Part shown: piece by piece, positions 8,580-16,068 of the stretch
How positions within the stretch are numbered: the stretch's first letter is position 1
How the letters are laid out: the number at the start of each line of letters is the position of its first letter
Source: Collinsella sp. AF02-46-1
GTDB lineage: Bacteria; Actinomycetota; Coriobacteriia; Coriobacteriales; Coriobacteriaceae
Assembly: GCF_003465825.1 (NCBI RefSeq)
Contig: NZ_QSBV01000008.1
Span: 1-64,000, forward strand
Direction: 5' to 3'
DNA: 64,000 nt
The notes under the pieces: model-generated
Told to the model about the DNA's origin: nothing
Databases searched by the model: none
What the model saw: the letters and a program-made list of their open reading frames with translations, nothing else
Translations under genes and position numbers: made by a program

Positions 8580-9488
8580 ATGATCAAACTTGTGCTGACC
8601 GATATGGACGATACGCTGATTCCGGCCGGGCATGACGGCGCCAGCGACTATGCCATCGAGGGCATTCATGCCATGCAGGCGGCGGGTCTGCACTTTGGTC
8701 CGGTTTCGGGTCGTCAGCCGTCTGCGATGGGCTGGATGTTTAAAAATCGTTCCGAGTGCTATTCGACCGGCGCATTCTGTAACGGCCAGGTCATGTTTGT
8801 CGACGGCGAGGCGGTCGCCTCGCGTGCGACCGATAGCGACGCACTAATGCGTTTAGCCGCCTATCTGGAAGAAGAAACCGACGATACCTATCTGAAGGTC
8901 TACAGCTTAGGTGATGACTTTTGGGATAACGATGCCTATTGCGTGACACGTGATGCCGAGCGTGTGCGTCGCGCTATGGAATCGGGCGGCAATGCGTGGC
9001 TCAAGGGCGAAGAGGCCCCGTGCCGCCCTGTCGTCGATGATGCGCCGGTGTTCAAGGCGAATATCTGGAGCGCCCGTTCGCGTGAGGAGCTCGCGGAGCT
9101 ACGCGAGCGCGTTGCCGCCGAGGTGCCGGAGCTCTCGCTTGTGTTTCCCAACAACCGTGTGCGCCTGTTCGACATCCTTCCGGCTGGTTGGGACAAGGGC
9201 TGCGCTGCGCTGGAGCTGGCGCGCGCTTTGGGCCTAACGCCCGACGAGGTGGCCGTATTTGGCGATTCCGATAACGACCTGCCCATGATCGATGCCGTTC
9301 CCAACTCCGTTGCGGTCGCCAATGCCAACGAGGCCGTCACGGCTGCCGCACGCTGGCATATCGGCGCTGCGGCAGACGATGCGGTTGCCGCAGCGCTGCA
9401 TCAGATTGCCGCCTGCGCCGCGACGGGGGAGATGCCGTCGTTTATGCGTCAGATGAGCACGACGGGTTTCGACGTCACGAACGTCTAG
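8580..9488 (+). CDS. HAD family phosphatase (Cof-type)
   Basis: A 302-residue haloacid-dehalogenase hydrolase of the Cof/YbjI group with a large cap domain. Motif I is LTDMDDTL, giving Asp8 as nucleophile and Asp10 as acid/base. Motif II lies in GPVSGRQP, the lysine motif in GWDKGCAALELA, and motif IV is VAVFGDSDNDLPMI. The enzyme should dephosphorylate a small metabolite, often a sugar phosphate or flavin nucleotide; the substrate cannot be told. It faces away from the thiamine operon and is followed after ten bases by a LysR regulator in the same direction, so the two may be co-transcribed. Confidence 0.85.
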   Translation: MIKLVLTDMDDTLIPAGHDGASDYAIEGIHAMQAAGLHFGPVSGRQPSAMGWMFKNRSECYSTGAFCNGQVMFVDGEAVASRATDSDALMRLAAYLEEETDDTYLKVYSLGDDFWDNDAYCVTRDAERVRRAMESGGNAWLKGEEAPCRPVVDDAPVFKANIWSARSREELAELRERVAAEVPELSLVFPNNRVRLFDILPAGWDKGCAALELARALGLTPDEVAVFGDSDNDLPMIDAVPNSVAVANANEAVTAAARWHIGAAADDAVAAALHQIAACAATGEMPSFMRQMSTTGFDVTNV

Positions 9489-9498
9489 GGAGAAGGCT

Positions 9499-10395
9499 AT
9501 GAAGCTTCAACAGCTCAGGTATGTCGTCAAAGTTGCCGAATGTGGCAGCATCACCGAGGCCTCGCGCCGGCTCTTTGTGTCGCAGCCTTCGATTACCGCG
9601 TCGATCCGCGATCTCGAAAACGAGATGGGTGTGCACATCTTTGAGCGCACCAACAAGGGTGTCATTGTGTCCGAGGAGGGCGAGACCTTCTTGGGCTACG
9701 CGCGCCAGGTGCTCGACCAGGCGGATCTGCTCGAAGGCAAGTACAAGGGCGCGTCCGAGCAGGTGCCGCACTTTAGTGTGAGCTGCCAGCATTATTCCTT
9801 TGCCGTCAACGCGTTTGTCGACGTGATCCGCGAGTTCGATGCCGCGCGCTACGACTTTACCCTGCGCGAGGAGCAAACCCACGAGATTATCGAGGACGTC
9901 GCGCACATGAAAAGCGAGCTGGGCATCCTATATCTGTCCGAGCACAACCGCGAGGTCATCGAGCGCATGCTGGTGGCCAACGAGCTCGTGTTCGAAGGGC
10001 TCTTCTGCGCCACGCCGCATGTCTTCGTCTGCGCCGACCATCCGTTGGCGGACCGCTCCAGCGTGACGCTAGAGGATCTGGAAGACTACCCGTTCCTGTC
10101 CTATGAGCAGGGCAGCTATAACTCGTTTTATTATTCTGAGGAGCTGACCTCGACCTTTGAGCGTCGCAAGAATATCCGCGTGCGCGACCGTGCGACGCTG
10201 TTCAACCTAGCTATGGGCCTTAACGGCTACACGGTGTGTTCGGGCGTGATTAGCCACGAGCTCAATGGCCCCGGTATTATCTCGATTCCGCTCGATGTGG
10301 ACGAATACATGGAGATCGGCATTATCACGCGCAAGAACACGACGCTCACGCGCTATGGGCAGGCCTATATCGACGCGATTCGTCAGCACATCTAG
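9499..10395 (+). CDS. LysR-family transcriptional regulator
   Basis: A 298-residue regulator. The winged helix-turn-helix is in the first 60 residues (MKLQQLRYVVKVAECGSITE, then SQPSITASIRDLE), followed by a substrate-binding domain with no clue to the ligand. AGGGAGAAGG precedes the ATG. The next gene downstream is a MetE-like protein whose upstream region carries a perfect dyad of LysR-box form, TGATATAG-N7-CTATATCA. I infer that this regulator controls the MetE-like gene, as MetR and CysB types do, but the effector is not visible from sequence. Confidence 0.85.
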   Translation: MKLQQLRYVVKVAECGSITEASRRLFVSQPSITASIRDLENEMGVHIFERTNKGVIVSEEGETFLGYARQVLDQADLLEGKYKGASEQVPHFSVSCQHYSFAVNAFVDVIREFDAARYDFTLREEQTHEIIEDVAHMKSELGILYLSEHNREVIERMLVANELVFEGLFCATPHVFVCADHPLADRSSVTLEDLEDYPFLSYEQGSYNSFYYSEELTSTFERRKNIRVRDRATLFNLAMGLNGYTVCSGVISHELNGPGIISIPLDVDEYMEIGIITRKNTTLTRYGQAYIDAIRQHI

Positions 10396-10441
10396 ACTGC
10401 TGCGTTCTGCGCGGGTCAAATCTCTTTATGGCAGTCCAAAC

Positions 10442-10464
10442 TGATATAGGAAGCATCTATATCA
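10442..10464. promoter_or_regulatory. LysR-type operator dyad
   Basis: A perfect 8-bp inverted repeat, TGATATAG and CTATATCA, with a seven-base spacer, about 90 bases upstream of the MetE-like gene. TATAAA at 10471 could serve as its -10 element. The geometry fits a LysR-family binding site. Confidence 0.55.
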
Positions 10465-10550
10465 AACTGTTATAAACATATATTTTACGATGTCCATATG
10501 AGCGCTCATACTCTGTCCCAGTAAAGCAACCAATGCAAAGGGAGATATCT

Positions 10551-11684
10551 ATGAGCACTTCGATTCAACCGAACGCGCCGTTTCGCGCTGATATCGTCGG
10601 CAGCTTTCTTCGTCCGCAGGCCGTAAAGGACGCTCGTGCTGCCTATGCGGCAGGCACGCTTGATGCCGAGGGGCTTAAGGCCGTCGAGGACGATGCCATC
10701 CGCGATTTGGTGGCAAAGCAAAAGGCCGCCGGCCTGCAGGTCATCACCGATGGCGAGTTTCGCCGCAGCTACTGGCACCTCGATTTTATGTGGGGCCTTA
10801 ACGGCATTGAGCGCCGCACCTCGCGTACAGGCTATATGTTCCACGATGAGGAGACTACCGCCGACACCGCCGTGGTAACCGGTCCCATTGGCGGCAAGAA
10901 TCATCCGTTCGTCGAGCATTTTAAGTTCGTCAAGGCGCTTGAGGGGGAGGGCCAGGTCGCACGGCAAACCATTCCGGCACCGATCCAGACGTTCTCCGAA
11001 GTCACGCTCGACCGTTGCGATGGCCAGCAGGAGAGTCTGCGCGCCGTCTACAAGACCGACGAAGAGCTCGCCGATGCCATCGCGGCAGCATACCGCACCG
11101 TGATTGCCGACCTGTACGCAGCAGGCTGCCGCAATATCCAGTTTGATGACTGTACTTGGGGTATCTACTGCGACACCGATTTCGTGGCAAAGACCGGCAT
11201 GAGCCCGGTCGACCTGCAAAAGGTAAGCGAGCTGGGCGTGGCGCTCAACAACGCCGCCATCGAGGGCAAGCCCGACGATCTGGTCATCAACACGCACGTG
11301 TGCCGCGGCAACTATCACTCCACGTATGCCTTCGAGGGTGGTTACGATCCCATTGCACCGTACCTGTTTGCGCACGAGGATGTCGACGCGTTCTACCTTG
11401 AGTTCGATACGCCGCGCGCCGGTGGCTTTGAGCCGCTCAAGTATGTTGCTCCCGGCAAGAAGGTCGTGCTGGGCCTGGTGACCACCAAGGCCGCTGAGCT
11501 CGAGGACGAGGATGCCATCGTCGAACGTATTCACGAGGCCGCAAAGTATGTGCCGCTCGTGAACCTGTACCTGTCGCCCCAGTGCGGCTTTGCCAGCTGT
11601 GAGATTGGCAACAAACTGACCGAGGACGAACAGTGGGCAAAGATCGCGCTGGTCAAGCGCATTTCCGAGCGCGTTTGGAAGTAA
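10551..11684 (+). CDS. MetE-like cobalamin-independent methionine synthase family protein (YxjG type)
   Basis: A 377-residue protein matching only the C-terminal catalytic barrel of MetE, like the YxjG/YxjH proteins. The zinc ligands are visible in NTHVCRGNYH (His and Cys) and in YLSPQCGFAS (Cys). EVGSFLRP-type and DGEFRRSYW segments near the N-terminus are also typical. It lacks the folate-binding N-terminal half of MetE, so the methyl donor is probably not 5-methyltetrahydrofolate triglutamate; a corrinoid protein or S-methylmethionine-like donor is possible. ATG 10551 has AAAGGGAG upstream and is preferred over 10533. Confidence 0.85.
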   Translation: MSTSIQPNAPFRADIVGSFLRPQAVKDARAAYAAGTLDAEGLKAVEDDAIRDLVAKQKAAGLQVITDGEFRRSYWHLDFMWGLNGIERRTSRTGYMFHDEETTADTAVVTGPIGGKNHPFVEHFKFVKALEGEGQVARQTIPAPIQTFSEVTLDRCDGQQESLRAVYKTDEELADAIAAAYRTVIADLYAAGCRNIQFDDCTWGIYCDTDFVAKTGMSPVDLQKVSELGVALNNAAIEGKPDDLVINTHVCRGNYHSTYAFEGGYDPIAPYLFAHEDVDAFYLEFDTPRAGGFEPLKYVAPGKKVVLGLVTTKAAELEDEDAIVERIHEAAKYVPLVNLYLSPQCGFASCEIGNKLTEDEQWAKIALVKRISERVWK

Positions 11685-11720
11685 CGCTACCGTTTGCAGG
11701 TGACGGCGCGTGCGAGACAT

Positions 11721-11777
11721 GGCATATCACGTACAATGGTTCGGATCGTATCGTTCGGGCAGGTTATCCGATATGCC
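11721..11777 (+). promoter_or_regulatory. leader with competing inverted repeats upstream of the uracil permease
   Basis: GGCATATC (11721-11728) can pair with GATATGCC (11770-11777), and TCGGAT (11741-11746) with ATCCGA (11766-11771). The two right arms overlap by two bases, so the pairings compete. TACAAT at 11733-11738 could instead be a -10 element. Function is unproven. Confidence 0.3.
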
Positions 11778-11807
11778 TGATCGCCCTTCCATCATGAAAG
11801 GACTTCC

Positions 11808-13142
11808 ATGTCCCAATCCTCGACGCCCGCCGTCGCCGATGCCATCTACGATGCGTCGTCGCTCGGTCGCCCGCGCATGTTCCTACTCGGTCTGCAGCAT
11901 CTATTCGCGATGTTCGGTGCCACGGTGCTCGTGCCTGTGCTCACCGGCCTTTCCGTTTCGGCGACGCTTCTGTTCGCCGGCATCGGCACGCTGCTGTTTC
12001 ATTTTCTATCGCGCGGTAAGGTGCCCGCGTTTCTGGGCTCGTCGTTTGCTTTTATCGCGGGTTATGCCGCCATTGCACCCAACGGCGAGGCCGAGCTTTT
12101 GCCCTACGCCTGCCTGGGCGTTGCCTGCGCCGGTCTACTCTATCCGGTACTTGCGGCACTCTTCCGCGCATTTGGCGCCAAGCGTGTCATGCGCTTCTTT
12201 CCGCCGGTGGTGACCGGTCCCATCGTCATTTCCATCGGCCTGATCCTGGCGAGCTCTGCCATTGCCAACTGCCAGACCAACTGGCTTGTCGCCGTTATCG
12301 CTGTGGCCGTGATCGTCATCTGCAACATCTGGGGCCGCGGCATGATCAAGATCGTGCCGATTTTGCTGGGCGTTGTGGTGAGCTATGCCGTTGCGACTGC
12401 GCTCGGCGAGGTTGATTTCTCGGGCGTCGCAGCCGCTCCCTGGGTTGGCTTGCCCGTCGTGTGGGATAACACCGTGTTTGCGCTCTTTGGGCCGCAGTTC
12501 GATAGCGGTCTTGCCACGACGGCCATCATCACCATCATGCCGCTGGCCTTTGCGACCATGATCGAGCATATCGGTGATATCTCGGCTATCGGCTCCACTT
12601 GCGAGCGTAACTACATCGCCGATCCCGGCCTGCATCGCACGCTGCTCGGCGATGGTCTCGCCACGATTCTGGCGTCGCTCTTTGGCGCTCCGGCCAACAC
12701 CACGTATGGCGAGAACACCGGCGTGCTCGCCCTGACGCGCGTGTTCGACCCGCGCGTGATTCGCATTGCCGCCTGCTGCGCCATCGTGCTTTCGTTCTGC
12801 CCCAAGTTTGCTGCCGTGATCGCCGCCATGCCAGCGTGTGTAATCGGCGGCGTGTCGCTCGTGCTCTACGGCATGATCAGCGCCGTGGGCGTCCGTAACC
12901 TCATCGAGAATCAGGTTGATTTCCAGAACAACCGCAACGTGCTGGTGGCGGCTCTGGTGCTCGTGCTTTCGCTCGGCATTGCCTACAGTACCGCCGGTGC
13001 CATCGTGCTGGAGCTGGGCGGCGTGACCATTTCGCTCTCGGGCCTTGCCGTGGGTTCGCTGGTGGGCATTGTGCTCAATGCCATCCTACCGGGCAACGAC
13101 TTTGAGTTCGACGTCTCTGAACTCGAGGAGGCCGCCGAGTAA
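11808..13142 (+). CDS. uraA: uracil-xanthine permease (NCS2 family)
   Basis: A 444-residue polytopic membrane protein of the nucleobase-cation symporter-2 family, which imports uracil or xanthine with protons. Typical segments are GLQHLFAMFGATVLVP near the N-terminus, the half-helix region PAFLGSSFAFI, and the signature around IMPLAFATMIEHIGDISAIG with GDGLATILASLFGAPANTTYGENTG. These match UraA/PyrP more closely than the AzgA-type permease encoded at 18-19.4 kb. AAAGGA precedes the ATG. A strong terminator lies just after the stop. Confidence 0.88.
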   Translation: MSQSSTPAVADAIYDASSLGRPRMFLLGLQHLFAMFGATVLVPVLTGLSVSATLLFAGIGTLLFHFLSRGKVPAFLGSSFAFIAGYAAIAPNGEAELLPYACLGVACAGLLYPVLAALFRAFGAKRVMRFFPPVVTGPIVISIGLILASSAIANCQTNWLVAVIAVAVIVICNIWGRGMIKIVPILLGVVVSYAVATALGEVDFSGVAAAPWVGLPVVWDNTVFALFGPQFDSGLATTAIITIMPLAFATMIEHIGDISAIGSTCERNYIADPGLHRTLLGDGLATILASLFGAPANTTYGENTGVLALTRVFDPRVIRIAACCAIVLSFCPKFAAVIAAMPACVIGGVSLVLYGMISAVGVRNLIENQVDFQNNRNVLVAALVLVLSLGIAYSTAGAIVLELGGVTISLSGLAVGSLVGIVLNAILPGNDFEFDVSELEEAAE

Positions 13143-13163
13143 GGCCGGCTATCGATAAATCTA

Positions 13164-13209
13164 AAAAATGGCTCCCATGCGTGCAGCTACGCGTGGGAGC
13201 CATTTTTAG
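13164..13209. terminator. bidirectional terminator
   Basis: The arms AAAATGGCTCCCA and TGGGAGCCATTTT, with further pairing inside, form a long stem with T-runs on both strands. It serves the convergent uracil permease and esterase genes; the esterase stop lies within the right arm. Confidence 0.85.
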
Positions 13210-13871
13210 TGCGTGAGTATCCAGTGGATGCCGCGGGCCATGCGCAAGTCGGTTTGGGCAAAGTGATTGCCGGGGTTGAGCTCCAGCGTTGTTGGAATGT
13301 CGCGCTCGACGAGCAACGCTTCCATCGCGCGTGTGTCGTCGAGTACGTGCCGCATCATGCGGTTGGGCGTCTTGGTTTCCTTTTTGCCGAGTGACAGATA
13401 GACGGCTTGCGGGCTGCCGGCAAATGGCGCCGTGCTGGCGCGATCGACAAAGTCGGGAAACCATAGCGACCCCGATGCGCTCGCGGCGCGGTCAAAGGCG
13501 TCGGTTTGCCAGAGAGCCCAAAGCGAAAAGAGGCCTGCCAGCGAGTAGCCAGCAACGCCGTGCCAGGTGGGCGGCTGAGGAAGCGACGACTCGACCTGGG
13601 GGATTATCTGATTCAGCAGCTCATCAAGAAAACCGGCAGCTTGGCCGCCGAAAGGCTCGGCATCGCGCACGGTTCCGTCGCATGCCCAGGGGCTCAGCTC
13701 GCGATTCCAATCGAGCCCGCCAATGGTGACGAGGGCGAATGGCGGACAGTCGAGCTCTCGGCAACACTTATAAACCTCGCTGCCGTCGCCCACGACCACA
13801 GGAAGGTAGATGACAGGCGCGCTTTCCGTATGATTCGAATAAACGGTTATCTGCTTTTGATGCGCTTCCAT
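13206..13871 (-). CDS. alpha/beta hydrolase, putative esterase (Fes/IroE-like)
   Basis: A 221-residue alpha/beta hydrolase of the putative-esterase (enterochelin esterase D-like) family. The nucleophile elbow is GYSLAGL, with Ser in the G-x-S-x-G position. HF in PGNHFAQ near the C-terminus gives the catalytic His. No signal peptide is present from the chosen ATG, which has GAGAGAAG upstream; a longer frame to 13919 lacks a site. It could cleave ester or thioester substrates in the cytoplasm; no neighbour narrows this down. Confidence 0.75.
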   Translation of the reverse strand: MEAHQKQITVYSNHTESAPVIYLPVVVGDGSEVYKCCRELDCPPFALVTIGGLDWNRELSPWACDGTVRDAEPFGGQAAGFLDELLNQIIPQVESSLPQPPTWHGVAGYSLAGLFSLWALWQTDAFDRAASASGSLWFPDFVDRASTAPFAGSPQAVYLSLGKKETKTPNRMMRHVLDDTRAMEALLVERDIPTTLELNPGNHFAQTDLRMARGIHWILTH

Positions 13872-13983
13872 GACGGGCTTCTCTCGGTGTTGTGATATCG
13901 ACGGCCCCCATTGTCGCACGCCGGCTCATGCAGGTTGGGCTAGACCAAAGACAATCTCGTGCATACCCTGCGGACGCATATGG

Positions 13984-14020
13984 AAAACGCCACCGCCGGA
14001 GGGGGCTCGGCGGTGGCGTT
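13984..14020 (-). terminator. terminator after the first surface-protein gene
   Basis: A 12-bp stem (AACGCCACCGCC and complement) with an 11-base loop, followed on the minus strand by TTTTCC. It lies 60 bases past the stop at 14079. Confidence 0.75.
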
Positions 14021-14078
14021 GCTAAACGGTGCTCGGGCTAGGCGCTTTCATGGGTGCCGTCCCGTGCATCAAAAGCGT

Positions 14079-15797
14079 CTATGAGCGCTTGCGGCTCGCC
14101 ACGGCGCCCGCGGCGATAGCGGCTGTTCCCGCAAGGACGGTTGCCACGATGGCCGCACCCGAGGTGTCGCCGGTTGCCGCGAGCACGCCGGTAGTCTTGG
14201 CTTTCGTGGTTGAAGCCGCAACGGCCTTGGTCGGCTTTGAGCCCTCAGGCTTGGGGTTCTGCTTGGACTCCGCGGGCTTGCTTTCTGCGGGCTTGGTCTC
14301 GTCGCGCTTGGGGTCTTCCGGCTTGGCTACCTCGGGAGGTGCGATGACCATGCTCTTGGCGACAGCTTCGTTATAGGGGGAGTCGATCACAGCGTCGCTC
14401 GTGCCGATGGCTTGGCCTGCCTCGTAGATGCCGTCACGGAGCTTGCGATAGTCAATGACCTTGCCGCCTTCGGGCGTCTGGATGGCGGCGTTCTCAATCT
14501 TGATGGTGCCGATTGTCTTGCCGTCAGCGCTCATGGCACGGGCAAAGATTGCCGCTGTATCTCCTTCGGCCGTTACCTTGCTGCGGATGATCGAGATGAC
14601 TGCGGGTGTGACGCCCTCGCTGGTCTGGGCGATGATGCCGATGTTCTCGCCTTGGGGCTCGGGGCTCGTCTCACCATCTTGGTTTTCGCTGTAGGGGATG
14701 GGGCCGTCGCCGTTCTCGACATAGCGGGCTATGGCCTTGACAACGGAGTCGCTGATGTAGATGTGACCACCCTCCTCGTTGGGTCGATCGTTTCTGGTGG
14801 AGAATGCAGCCGAAACCTCGCCTCCCGCAAACGCGTCCACGGTGGAGCCGTTCTTGACGACGATGTCGTCCTGGTAGGTGAAGAGGGCGATGGCGCCACC
14901 GTATCTGCCTTTACCTGCACGGACCGTCACGTTTGCATGATCGAGGGTGATGCCCTTGTGGGCATAGACGCCATATTCAACACCGTTTGCGTTGAGGGAG
15001 GCGTTTGTGGCTGCGAGGCTGCCCTTGGCCTCGACGGCAGCGTCTTTCTCGGAGCTTGCCTCGACTGTGCCGCCACCCTTGATGGTGAGGTTCTTGTCGG
15101 TTCCGATACCCTTGTCCTTGGTAGCCCTGGCGGTGACGGCCCCGCTGTCGTCAATCGTGATATTGCCGTTTGCCCTGATGCCATCCGATACGCCCGTGGC
15201 GTTGACGTTGCCCGAACCTTTGATAGCGAGATCGCCCTCGGCGTCGATGGCATCAAACCCAGCGCTCGTGGCGTTGACGGATCCGGCTCCGTCGATGTTG
15301 ATATTACCCGTGGAGAGGATAGCGTCCTCAGTAGATGTCACGCTGAGCGTGCTGCCCGCGTCGCCTTGGATATTGAGCTCGGCGTTCTCATTCTTGCCAT
15401 GAGAAGCCTTGATGCCTTCGATCCAGTCGGCAGTGACGATGTTGTTTCCCGAGTAATTCACGTTGAGCTTGCCTGCGGCCTGGATCTCGCCGCCGTTATA
15501 GTTGTTGAGCTTCAAGTCGTCGGCGCCGTCCCACGACCAGGTGCCGGTCTCGTCGCCCGCCGCAGTGCCGGCGTTGTATTTGGTTTCGCCGACCTTGACC
15601 CATTCCGCCGCGAGCGAGACGCTCGGCATGAGCAGCGAGCTCACCGTGAGCGCGCACACGGCGCCTACGACGATGCGGCGCGTCACGCGGCGCCAGCTGC
15701 CGTGCGCGAGTCCTATGCGACGGCGAACGTCGGGTTCGGCAACATGGGTTCCGGCGGTAGTGTCATTGCGTTTGGGGGTCGTGAACAAGGCTGCCAT
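14079..15797 (-). CDS. LAATG-anchored beta-helix surface protein (copy A)
   Basis: A 572-residue secreted protein. A twin-arginine-rich N-terminus leads to a signal peptide (VVGAVCALTVSSLLMPSVSLAAE). The body is a run of 20-24-residue units alternating N-A-T, G-I-N-I-D and G-S-G patterns, resembling the parallel beta-helix of Cthe_2159-like carbohydrate-binding proteins (DUF4353 type). A Lys/Pro/Glu-rich linker follows, then LAATGD, a hydrophobic stretch and SRKRS, the layout of a sortase signal with Ala in place of the usual Pro. ATG 15797 has GGGAG six bases upstream. It is a tandem paralogue of the gene at 16069-17841 and lacks one helix rung present there. Confidence 0.8.
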   Translation of the reverse strand: MAALFTTPKRNDTTAGTHVAEPDVRRRIGLAHGSWRRVTRRIVVGAVCALTVSSLLMPSVSLAAEWVKVGETKYNAGTAAGDETGTWSWDGADDLKLNNYNGGEIQAAGKLNVNYSGNNIVTADWIEGIKASHGKNENAELNIQGDAGSTLSVTSTEDAILSTGNINIDGAGSVNATSAGFDAIDAEGDLAIKGSGNVNATGVSDGIRANGNITIDDSGAVTARATKDKGIGTDKNLTIKGGGTVEASSEKDAAVEAKGSLAATNASLNANGVEYGVYAHKGITLDHANVTVRAGKGRYGGAIALFTYQDDIVVKNGSTVDAFAGGEVSAAFSTRNDRPNEEGGHIYISDSVVKAIARYVENGDGPIPYSENQDGETSPEPQGENIGIIAQTSEGVTPAVISIIRSKVTAEGDTAAIFARAMSADGKTIGTIKIENAAIQTPEGGKVIDYRKLRDGIYEAGQAIGTSDAVIDSPYNEAVAKSMVIAPPEVAKPEDPKRDETKPAESKPAESKQNPKPEGSKPTKAVAASTTKAKTTGVLAATGDTSGAAIVATVLAGTAAIAAGAVASRKRS

Positions 15798-15855
15798 GGT
15801 TGCTCCCGTTCTCATAGGGCCTATACGGCTAGGTTCAGCGTATCTGCTGGATGTT

Positions 15856-15870
15856 GCCGGCGGTAGTGCC
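15856..15870 (-). promoter_or_regulatory. conserved upstream block of surface-protein gene A
   Basis: GGCACTACCGCCGGC on the minus strand, about 60 bases before the start, is identical to the block before copy B (17900-17914). Flanking sequence has drifted more than this block. It may be part of a leader or operator. Confidence 0.35.
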
Positions 15871-15941
15871 GTTTGGAGGGCAAAATGGCCAAAATGGGGG
15901 AGAAATAGGCCGCACGCCGGCGCAGGGACCGACGCTAAAAG

Positions 15942-15975
15942 AAAAGCGCGGGGCCGCATGGCGACTCCGCGCTTT
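15942..15975 (-). terminator. duplicated copy of the permease terminator
   Basis: Arms AAAGCGCGGGG and CTCCGCGCTTT, followed on the minus strand by TTTTCTTTTA. It corresponds to the hairpin at 17988-18022 and was carried along in the tandem duplication. Here it separates surface-protein gene B from gene A. Confidence 0.7.
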
Positions 15976-16002
15976 ATTGTTCAGCTTTTGCAGCCTTGCC
16001 CT

Positions 16003-16047
16003 TACGCTACGAAGAAGTAGACGGGGAAGGCAAGGGCTGCGATCCAC
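16003..16047 (-). pseudogene. orphan 3' end of the purine permease gene
   Basis: On the minus strand this piece encodes WIAALAFPVYFFVA and a stop. It matches the last residues of the permease at 18049-19362 (WIAALAFLVYFFVA) and is followed by the same terminator hairpin. Homology stops at about 16047/16048, where it runs straight into sequence downstream of surface-protein gene B. It marks the junction of a ~2 kb tandem duplication. Confidence 0.85.
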
Positions 16048-16068
16048 CCGTCCTGTGCGAAAAAGTGT

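Noticed and set aside
10506..11720. 404-codon open frame on the minus strand
   Set aside because: Shadow of the MetE-like gene, which carries the zinc ligands and a ribosome site.
14412..15866. 484-codon open frame on the plus strand
   Set aside because: Complement of the surface-protein repeats. Periodic coding sequence leaves the opposite strand open; no start signal.
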